From positions 1-23,418 of the IMG/VR virus record IMGVR_UViG_3300005288_000820: a stretch of 23,418 bases of DNA. One strand, 5' to 3'. The position numbers and the translations under genes were made by a program. Origin of the DNA: a virus. Below the pieces are notes generated by a model that saw only the letters and a program-made list of their open reading frames with translations, searched no databases and was not told the origin of the DNA. Below, piece after piece: positions 13,831 to 18,858 of the stretch (within the stretch, counting starts at the first letter, position 1; each line of letters starts with the position of its first letter).

Positions 13831-13881
13831 GTGGTATGGCGTTGATTTCTGCCTAAAACCAAAATCGATAGCTCCCTCAGC

Positions 13882-13896
13882 TCGCAAAAATTGCGA
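13882..13896. promoter_or_regulatory. Palindrome upstream of the HipA-like gene
   Basis: TCGCAA-AAA-TTGCGA is a perfect dyad 26 bp before the HipA-like start. It differs from the phage operators (ATAAG/CTTAT). It could be an autoregulatory site for the kinase pair. A poor promoter candidate (TTGATT-N17-TCGATA, 13842-13870) ends 12 bp upstream of it. Confidence 0.4.
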
Positions 13897-13921
13897 TCTG
13901 AAGAAGTAGCAAGGAATGCAA

Positions 13922-14668
13922 ATGTTAGAGCGCATTACCGCTAAGGAAATCATAAGGCAGAGCGAACAAGGCTTGTCTGTCCAGCCTTTCCTTGTCAGGG
14001 CTGAAGACGATCAGACTTACTTCGTCAAAGGTCTTTCAAGAGCCCTTGGCAATGGGCTGGTTTCGGAAGCTCTATCTGCCGAGCTGGGTGCGCACCTCGG
14101 ACTACCCATCCCTCCATGGAGGGTGATTGATATCCCTCAGGCCTTAATTGATTTTAGCGTCATGGATGGGATTGGAGACTTAAGTGGTGGCCCGGCATTC
14201 GCTTCGCTTCAAGTTGAGAATGCTTCTGACCTGATGTGGGCAAATCTAAATTCGCTACCTGTCGATCTGAAAAGAAAGGTTTTACTCTTTGATTGGTGGA
14301 TACTGAATGGTGATCGTGGACTTGGAGAAATTGGAGGGAACGTCAATCTCATCCTGAACCCGAAAGGGGAGCTCGTGGTGATTGACCACAACGTGGCGTT
14401 CGACCCAAATCTCAGCCTAGAAGAGTTCAGGAGGTACCACGTCTTTCGAGACCAGTTAGGCTCGTTTGATGGAAACCTACTCGCTCGTCTGGATTATTTA
14501 CCACTTCTTGACGCGGCCCTCGATGACTGGGGTAGGATCACCTCCCTCCTACCGGAGGAATGGCTTTGTCGGAACCAAGATCCCGACGACGAATATGAAC
14601 CAACCCTTCAGCAAAGGCTTCAAATACTGGAAAGGTTCAAGGATGAGCAGTTCTGGGGGCAATTATGA
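13922..14668 (+). CDS. HipA-like kinase (HipA_2 family)
   Basis: This 248-residue stand-alone HipA-like Ser/Thr kinase has a nucleotide-binding Lys36 in YFVKGL, GNGLVSEALSAELGAHLGLPIPPWRVID (about 43-70), a catalytic Asp131 in LNGDRG with Asn140/142 in GGNVNLIL, and metal-binding Asp155 in VVIDHNVAFD. That is the HipA D-R...N...D order. No N-terminal HipA subdomain or HipB partner is present. AAGGA stands 6 nt before the chosen ATG; an ATG two codons earlier would lie inside that Shine-Dalgarno. The stop overlaps the DUF3037 gene (ATGA). HipA phosphorylates Glu-tRNA synthetase; the target here is unknown. The position between cI and pL suggests lysogen expression. Confidence 0.85.
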   Translation: MLERITAKEIIRQSEQGLSVQPFLVRAEDDQTYFVKGLSRALGNGLVSEALSAELGAHLGLPIPPWRVIDIPQALIDFSVMDGIGDLSGGPAFASLQVENASDLMWANLNSLPVDLKRKVLLFDWWILNGDRGLGEIGGNVNLILNPKGELVVIDHNVAFDPNLSLEEFRRYHVFRDQLGSFDGNLLARLDYLPLLDAALDDWGRITSLLPEEWLCRNQDPDDEYEPTLQQRLQILERFKDEQFWGQL

Positions 14669-15501
14669 ACTACATCTGTAACTACTCGATTCTAAGATTC
14701 CTTCCTTACCCAGAAACGGGTGAGTTTGTGAATATTGGGATCGTGCTGCTTGCGAACAATGGAGAATTCCGCTTCAAAATTGCCACGAAACGCCAGCGTG
14801 TAACTCGATTTTTCGAAACCCTTGAGCACAAGGTTTACCTTCGTGCGAAAAGCGAGGTTGAGGATGAGTTCAACCGCCTGGTTGGATTCTGCGCACGGCA
14901 CAAAAACGAGATCAGCCTGCTATCGAGCACATTCAAGCATCTCATTCACCCCCGGGAGACGATGATGCGTTTCAGCCAGCCGGGGTCTATGGCAACAGAC
15001 AACATCGGCCAAGCTTTGGATGAGCTATTCGATCACTATGTAAATCACAGCTTTGCTAACAAGGAATACCAAGAGAAAGTCTTGGAGCGCCAGCTTGGTA
15101 CTCTTCTGGCCTCTTCAAACCTGAAGCAGCGCTACAAAGAGCAGCGCTTAGGCACCAAAGATTACGACGTCAGGTTTCCTTTCGTAATGCTTGCTGATCA
15201 GATAGCAGAACAGGCAATCAAGCCTCTTTATTTTGGACAGGCCGAGCCTTCTAAGATTCTTGAGCATGGTGACGCATGGTTGTCGAAGGTCATGCGTCTG
15301 AATAAGGCGAACAGGCTGGCGAAAGACACCTTATTTATTACAGAGCCTCCTGCGCCAGGAAAGCCAAAGCTCCTCAAGGCTTATGACGAGGTAACCCATG
15401 CTCTTGCTGAGTTTGAGGGAGTGAGGGTTATTAGCTCGCACATGCCTAATAAACAAAAACTTGAAGAAATAAAGCGAGGGGTTCCTGAGACCCTTCACTG
15501 A
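14665..15501 (+). CDS. DUF3037 protein, partner of the HipA-like kinase
   Basis: This 278-residue protein begins with the DUF3037 signature: NYICNYSILRFLPYPETGEFVNIGIVLL, then ANNGEFRFKIATKRQRVTRFF. Its middle holds a long helical part and it ends in a Lys-rich tail. It is translationally coupled to the kinase by ATGA overlap, with GGGGGC upstream. From my knowledge of these families the HipA_2/DUF3037 pair recurs in unrelated bacteria, which implies joint function as a toxin-antitoxin, phage-defence or regulatory pair. Its biochemical role is not known to me. A terminator follows directly, so the pair forms its own transcription unit end. Confidence 0.82.
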   Translation: MNYICNYSILRFLPYPETGEFVNIGIVLLANNGEFRFKIATKRQRVTRFFETLEHKVYLRAKSEVEDEFNRLVGFCARHKNEISLLSSTFKHLIHPRETMMRFSQPGSMATDNIGQALDELFDHYVNHSFANKEYQEKVLERQLGTLLASSNLKQRYKEQRLGTKDYDVRFPFVMLADQIAEQAIKPLYFGQAEPSKILEHGDAWLSKVMRLNKANRLAKDTLFITEPPAPGKPKLLKAYDEVTHALAEFEGVRVISSHMPNKQKLEEIKRGVPETLH

Positions 15502-15507
15502 AAATAG

Positions 15508-15530
15508 TCCGGCCCCGCGCCGGGCTTTTT
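15508..15530 (+). terminator. Terminator after the HipA-like/DUF3037 pair
   Basis: CCGGC pairs with GCCGG (5-nt loop) and is followed by GCTTTTTC. It starts 8 bp after the DUF3037 stop. Confidence 0.7.
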
Positions 15531-15539
15531 CATTCTGCC

Positions 15540-15567
15540 TTGCGCGCCCGTAGACGCCATCTACACT
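15540..15567 (+). promoter_or_regulatory. Candidate promoter of the 73-residue gene
   Basis: TTGCGC (15540-15545), 16 bp, TACACT (15562-15567), with a start near 15574. It follows one terminator and is itself followed by another only about 28 nt after the predicted start. Confidence 0.4.
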
Positions 15568-15601
15568 GACGATAGCTGATGGATCAACCCCTTCAACAGA
15601 G

Positions 15602-15624
15602 AGCCCGCCACGTGCGGGCTTTTT
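15602..15624 (+). terminator. Terminator or attenuator ahead of the 73-residue gene
   Basis: A perfect 7-bp stem AGCCCGC/GCGGGCT with loop CACGT and five T. It lies between the candidate promoter and the GGAGG of the next gene, so it either attenuates that gene or ends a short RNA of about 50 nt. Confidence 0.75.
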
Positions 15625-15663
15625 GTTGTCCGCACGCCCCATGCCATGTTGGAGGAATGAACC

Positions 15664-15885
15664 ATGGCCCACCCAAAACTGTTTCCAGCTGTGCTGGCCA
15701 GCCTTCAATTGAATCAAATGATGATCGGCGAGGCCTTCGAGGAAATCGCAGCTTGGCTAGAAAAGGAAGGCGCGACAGAGACAGCGCAGAAGCTTCGGGT
15801 TCGTGTTGGCGATCTGAGATTCAACGCGAAAACCATGGATAAAGCGATTATTGAGCTGCTCAAGACGGATGAGAGCGTGCACTGA
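15664..15885 (+). CDS. Small helical protein, third of the set
   Basis: This 73-residue protein has GGAGG 8 nt before the ATG. The sequence VLASLQLNQMMIGEAFEEIAAWLEKEGATETAQKLRVRVGDL is a helical hairpin with an EG-A-x-E turn. It aligns by eye along its whole length with the next protein (P-x-x-VL, NQ, a helix, G-A-x-E, R, then R-x-N-A). The similarity suggests gene duplication. Function unknown. Confidence 0.7.
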   Translation: MAHPKLFPAVLASLQLNQMMIGEAFEEIAAWLEKEGATETAQKLRVRVGDLRFNAKTMDKAIIELLKTDESVH

Positions 15886-15895
15886 AAGTCACATG

Positions 15896-15918
15896 AGCCC
15901 TACCTACGCCGGGCTTTC
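15896..15918 (+). terminator. Terminator after the 73-residue gene
   Basis: AGCCC and GGGCT enclose a 10-nt loop and are followed by TTCTC. The stem is short, so the strength is doubtful. Confidence 0.45.
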
Positions 15919-15972
15919 TCATTCCCCTCCTTCGCTGCTACGCTTTCAGCTCCCTCGAATGGAGTCGAAGCC

Positions 15973-16191
15973 ATGCCTACCCCCGAATACTCTCTCCCCG
16001 ATGTCCTTGAGCGCATACATGAAAATCAAAACGCCCTGGAGGCTGCCATTATGGAGCTGACGCTGCTGGTTGAAAGCCAGGGTGCGATCGAGATCGGCGG
16101 TAATGTCCGCGGAGCGCTAGATACGATTCGTGAGAATGCTGGGCATATCAATCAGGGCTTGGCCAGGCTGAAGGCTCAAAAACTGGACTGA
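15973..16191 (+). CDS. Small helical protein, fourth of the set
   Basis: This 72-residue protein has GGAG 8 nt before the ATG. The sequence PTPEYSLPDVLERIHENQNALEAAIMELTLLVESQGAIEIG and RENAGHINQGLARLKAQ mirrors the preceding gene product. It has no Cys and no membrane segment. The two adjacent paralogues, each with its own terminator, look like small independent cassettes. Oligomeric helical bundles are plausible; function unknown. Confidence 0.7.
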   Translation: MPTPEYSLPDVLERIHENQNALEAAIMELTLLVESQGAIEIGGNVRGALDTIRENAGHINQGLARLKAQKLD

Positions 16192-16231
16192 TCGAGGCGA
16201 CTTCCTCCAGATATACGCAACAGAGTACGAC

Positions 16232-16253
16232 CCCGCCAAGCGCGGGCTTTTTT
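16232..16253 (+). terminator. Terminator after the 72-residue gene
   Basis: CCCGC/GCGGG stem, 5-nt loop, then CTTTTTT. Confidence 0.7.
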
Positions 16254-16299
16254 ATGCCCGAGAAAATCCCCCTCCCCCGCACCAGATAGAACATGCCTC

Positions 16300-16342
16300 T
16301 TGCCAAAATATGGCAGGAATAATACTGTATATACATACAGTT
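16300..16342 (+). promoter_or_regulatory. SOS promoter with LexA box
   Basis: TACTGTATATACATACAGTT (16323-16342) is a canonical LexA box, CTG-N10-CAG with an AT-rich core. A -35 TTGCCA (16300-16305) lies 17 bp before TACTGT, so LexA would cover the -10. A second inverted repeat TGCCA-AAATA-TGGCA (16301-16315) overlaps the -35 region and may bind another regulator. The gene start is 18 bp beyond the box. Confidence 0.85.
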
Positions 16343-16360
16343 GTTAGCAAGGAGCTCCCT

Positions 16361-16612
16361 ATGTCAAAAATTGCGTCACCCGTATCAAACACCAGAAACT
16401 CATATGAATTGGTTGGCCGGCGCATCCAACGCCTGATAGCTGCTCCCGGTGTTCAAAAGGTCCAAGCCATAATTGTCACCAGACTCGAAGCAGAACCCGC
16501 TGAAGCATGGCAGCAAGTCCTTCAGGAGATTGAAGAGACGAGTGGCGTAAGCATGGAGCGCCTTGAGAGCGGCGCGGTAAGGATCGGATGGAGAGAGTAC
16601 TGCGAAGCCTGA
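16361..16612 (+). CDS. DUF1654 protein under LexA control
   Basis: This 83-residue protein belongs to the DUF1654 family, found mainly in Pseudomonas and its phages. The typical run is SYELVGRRIQRLIAAPGVQK, then VQAIIVTRLEAEPAEAWQQVLQEIEE and ESGAVRIGWR at the end. AAGGAG stands 6 nt before the ATG. The upstream LexA box means it is induced by DNA damage, independently of CI. It lies just before the pL operators, so transcription from it approaches pL, although a terminator intervenes. A role in prophage induction (as for LexA-controlled antirepressors) or in DNA-damage tolerance is possible but unproven. Confidence 0.87.
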   Translation: MSKIASPVSNTRNSYELVGRRIQRLIAAPGVQKVQAIIVTRLEAEPAEAWQQVLQEIEETSGVSMERLESGAVRIGWREYCEA

Positions 16613-16616
16613 AATG

Positions 16617-16639
16617 AGCCCGCCTTCGAGCGGGCTTTT
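16617..16639 (+). terminator. Terminator between the DUF1654 gene and pL
   Basis: A perfect 7-bp stem AGCCCGC/GCGGGCT, loop CTTCGA, then four T (first included in the stem). It insulates pL from the SOS promoter. Confidence 0.75.
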
Positions 16640-16659
16640 GATCGTCTTTGTAAAAATTT

Positions 16660-16698
16660 ATAAGCATGCTTATTGACTGATAAAATAAGCTGGCTTAT
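16660..16698. promoter_or_regulatory. Left operator region: two repressor sites
   Basis: ATAAGCATGCTTAT at 16660-16673 is identical over 14 bp to the cro-side operator 4 kb away. ATAAGCTGGCTTAT lies at 16685-16698. The starts are 25 bp apart. The first site touches the pL -35 and the second overlaps the -10. Two operator clusters on either side of the cI segment would allow CI looping as between lambda OR and OL. Confidence 0.9.
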
Positions 16699-16701
16699 AT
16701 T
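16673..16701 (+). promoter_or_regulatory. pL promoter
   Basis: TTGACT (16673-16678), 17-bp spacer, TATATT (16696-16701): the best sigma-70 promoter in the window. Predicted start near 16708. It drives the rightward operon ending in xis and int and is overlapped on both hexamers by repressor sites. Confidence 0.9.
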
Positions 16702-16745
16702 TGATCCAGGCCAAGACATCACCGGCCCAGCAGCGAAAGCCGCGC

Positions 16746-16757
16746 CGCTCTTTAACA
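16746..16757 (+). promoter_or_regulatory. boxA antitermination signal in the pL leader
   Basis: CGCTCTTTAACA, about 40 nt into the pL transcript, equals the consensus boxA of lambdoid nut sites and rRNA leaders (the following AATC is also rrn-like). NusB/NusE bind boxA RNA. No compact boxB hairpin follows directly. Confidence 0.75.
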
Positions 16758-17111
16758 ATCAGCGCAACAAACAACAGACCGCATTGCCTCTACCGGCGAC
16801 CGGCGATCAGACAGGTGAAAGAGGAAAGCCTGCCAACTCGAGGGACAACCCTTGACGGCTGATCGATGGTGAAACGCCAGAACCGTGTGAATGACCCGGC
16901 ATGCAATGCGCCCCGCCCCTTCCGGCGGCAATTGGACGGACAGCATCACTGCTGCACCTTGGCGACAGGGTGCATCGGGATGTGGGCGAAACCCCGGCTT
17001 ATACCGGCCACCTGCATTGTTCTGCTCACCCAGCGCGGAGGATTGGCAGCCATGTGAACTTCAGATACCCGCACAGCCCTCATGCACTCGGCGGGCTCGT
17101 TACGTAAGAGT

Positions 17112-17137
17112 AAAGCCAGATTTCGGTCTGGCTTTTT
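17112..17137 (+). terminator. Terminator in the pL leader (tL1-like)
   Basis: A 9-bp perfect stem AAAGCCAGA/TCTGGCTTT with loop TTTCGG and a run of T. It stands between pL and the first gene of the operon, so expression beyond it needs readthrough. Confidence 0.85.
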
Positions 17138-17152
17138 ACGCCTGCCTTTATC

Positions 17153-17208
17153 CGTCAGCACTCACCTCTTCACCCAACGGCAACCAGCTCGCGGTCCGAG
17201 TGCTGACG
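17153..17208. repeat. 11-bp inverted repeat before the 120-residue gene
   Basis: CGTCAGCACTC (17153-17163) and GAGTGCTGACG (17198-17208) are perfect complements with a 34-nt loop. In RNA this is a long, stable stem ending 30 nt before the next start codon. It may control translation or be an RNase III site. Confidence 0.6.
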
Positions 17209-17238
17209 AATACACGCAACCCACATCGAGGATTCGCC

Positions 17239-17601
17239 ATGAACCAAACCATCAGACAGAGCCAAGCAATTCTCCATGGGTTGCGGCTTAGAACTTCGCT
17301 GGCCACCGCGGAGATGTACCAACGGATCGGCCGAGATGAACCCGTCCGCGCTCCGCGCTTCAACGTCGTTCCCCGGGGTAGCAACACGTTCGAGGTGATC
17401 GAGCGCTCCTCCGGCATGGCAAAGGGTGAACGGTTTGGCCATGATAGTGCCTGCCAGCTCGCCCAACGGCTCGAGGACAACGCCGACTTCTTCGCCGCGC
17501 GCCGAAAGTCGATGAAGAAGTTTTCCTGCACGCTTCTGCGCTGGACTGTCGGCGCGGCGCTGATGCTGATCGTGTTTGCCTACTACGGATCGGGTCTTTG
17601 A
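17239..17601 (+). CDS. Hypothetical phage protein with C-terminal membrane anchor
   Basis: This 120-residue product is the first gene of the pL operon. GAGGA stands 7 nt before the ATG. The first 95 residues are soluble (MNQTIRQSQAILHGLRLRTS, RFNVVPRGSNTFEVIERSSGMAKGERFGHDSACQLAQRLED, a small beta-helix module) and a single hydrophobic span closes the chain (LLRWTVGAALMLIVFAYYGSGL). It is probably a tail-anchored inner-membrane protein facing the cytoplasm. Early-expressed membrane proteins in this place include host-takeover or exclusion factors; no family is recognised. Confidence 0.7.
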   Translation: MNQTIRQSQAILHGLRLRTSLATAEMYQRIGRDEPVRAPRFNVVPRGSNTFEVIERSSGMAKGERFGHDSACQLAQRLEDNADFFAARRKSMKKFSCTLLRWTVGAALMLIVFAYYGSGL

Positions 17602-17682
17602 GGCGCATCAACAACCTGGTGCGCCAGCGCCGGAGACAAGCATGGCTGGATATACCGGTCCACGGAATCGAAGAGGCAGGCC

Positions 17683-18053
17683 ATGGCCGAGGAGCAGCAG
17701 CAACCGACGGCGGAAGCCCTAAAGCAGCGCAAGAAGCGGGAAAAGAAGGCGGCGGACGATGCCATGAAAGGAATCGGACGGTTCCAGGTTGAGGTCGCCG
17801 GCGTGTTCATGCAGGACCTCAAGCGCCTGATGAACACGGCTACAACAATCAGCAGGAGGTGTATCAAAACCTGCTTCGCAACGTCATAGCCGCCGATTTC
17901 GAAACAGCGGCGCAAATGCTGAAGTGTGTCACGACACCTTTCAAGATAACCGAAAAGGTGTAGCAGGAATTCCGCAATGAAAGCCTCCGAAAGCTGAGCA
18001 CAGAACCGGGCGAACCGTACGACAAAATCATCAAGCCTGTCACGCTAACCTAA
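17683..18053 (+). pseudogene. Broken pL-operon gene: frameshift plus in-frame amber codon
   Basis: GAGG before the ATG and a protein-like start (MAEEQQQPTAEALKQRKKREKKAADDAMKGIGRFQVEVAGVFMQDLKRLM) show a real gene. At about 17830 the sensible frame moves by -1: the neighbouring frame continues EHGYNNQQEVYQNLLRNVIAADFETAAQMLKCVTTPFKITEKV to a TAG at 17961. The same frame then goes on QEFRNESLRKLSTEPGEPYDKIIKPVTLT to TAA. One lost base (ATG-GAA to ATGAA) and one CAG-to-TAG change would restore a protein of about 123 residues. No heptameric slippery site is present. The intact protein would be helical and charged, of unknown family. Confidence 0.75.
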
Positions 18054-18069
18054 CGCCGCACCGAACATG

Positions 18070-18756
18070 TCATGCAGGCGTAACGTCAGATAGTCGCGAA
18101 TAGCCCTTGAACAAATTAGACCATATCACCTTGTCTTTATGACCGATTTGCATGAATGAAGGTTCGTCGCCCTTCAAAACTTCAATCTTTTCACCGTCAG
18201 CTATCAGGTAGACACTTTCAGGCAGCGTGAATGCAATACGGTATTCGGCCTCGACTGAGTACAGCTCAGCGTCTTTGAAGAAAATCAAAGCCTCTTCAAC
18301 TGGCGGGGACGAAGTCATCACGCTCGGGTAATACGTAATGTCTCCGTGCAGGACTCTAATGGGGAGGCGTTTGGCGACAATTTTCTCTAGGTACTCCACA
18401 AGAAAATCCGTATCGACCTCGATGCATACATCCGCTTTGAAGCGAGAAAACATTTCGAGATCGTCTTTTTTATGGCTAAGGCATAAGCAATAGCACCGGG
18501 GCACTGGAAGCTCGACACCTGGATGATCTATCAGCTCGTCAGAGTTAATGGTTTTCCCATTAATTTCTATCGTGAAATGCTCCTTATGCAGGTTAAAAAT
18601 TCGCCGGGATTCATCGTCTCTAACGATTTCGTTCTCCATCGACTTGTAGTGAATGATGTCGCAAAACCTGACCCCTCTGTCTTCCGGAACGTCCTTTCCA
18701 CCATCCAGAAAAATTCCCAGATGTTCGTATTTTCCGTACAGGTATTTGCTTCCCAT
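18070..18756 (-). CDS. Unknown protein, partner of the RelA/SpoT-domain gene
   Basis: This 228-residue soluble protein is downstream of the RelA/SpoT gene on the same strand (102-bp gap). AAGGAG stands 7-8 nt before the ATG and a 15-bp hairpin lies just upstream. Visible parts are GKYEHLGIFLDGGKDVPEDRGVRFCDIIHY, then VPRCYCLCLSHKKDDLEMFSRFKADVCIEVDTDFLVEYLEKIV and AEYRIAFTLPESVYLI. This order of a Cys-rich strand, DD-x-x-MF and a substrate-like strand faintly recalls DUF2971-type proteins, but I would not assign it. The AT-rich composition, unlike the phage genes, and the strand opposite to the pL operon mark it as cargo. Confidence 0.75.
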   Translation of the reverse strand: MGSKYLYGKYEHLGIFLDGGKDVPEDRGVRFCDIIHYKSMENEIVRDDESRRIFNLHKEHFTIEINGKTINSDELIDHPGVELPVPRCYCLCLSHKKDDLEMFSRFKADVCIEVDTDFLVEYLEKIVAKRLPIRVLHGDITYYPSVMTSSPPVEEALIFFKDAELYSVEAEYRIAFTLPESVYLIADGEKIEVLKGDEPSFMQIGHKDKVIWSNLFKGYSRLSDVTPA

Positions 18757-18858
18757 CGAATCGCTCCTTGATCCGGCACCATGCCGGCCAACACGTATAG
18801 CCCACCTCTCCTGCACCACACAGCGTCGGAGAGGCCATTCCCATGACCTCATGCGTTG

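Larger units (their letters stand above)
16708..17230 (+). ncRNA. Untranslated, structured pL leader
   Basis: About 520 bases hold no convincing gene. Short open frames exist (for example from an ATG at 16866) but lack ribosome binding sites and protein-like composition. Several hairpins are visible: GCACC/GGGTGC at about 16953-16972, CCGCC/GGCGG at about 16910-16927 and CCGG/CCGG near 16998. Tandem ACCGGCG copies lie near 16795. With the boxA near the start and a terminator near the end, the leader looks like an antitermination region. A cis-acting RNA of the HK022 put kind or an unrecognised N-like gene are the alternatives. Confidence 0.4.

Noticed and set aside
16866-17057. Candidate N-like gene in the pL leader
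   Set aside because: ATG without ribosome binding site, Cys/Pro-rich and not Arg-rich at the N-terminus as N proteins are; the region looks structural.
17820-17840. Programmed -1 frameshift site
   Set aside because: No X-XXY-YYZ heptamer or following pseudoknot was seen, and a second lesion (TAG) downstream makes decay likelier.
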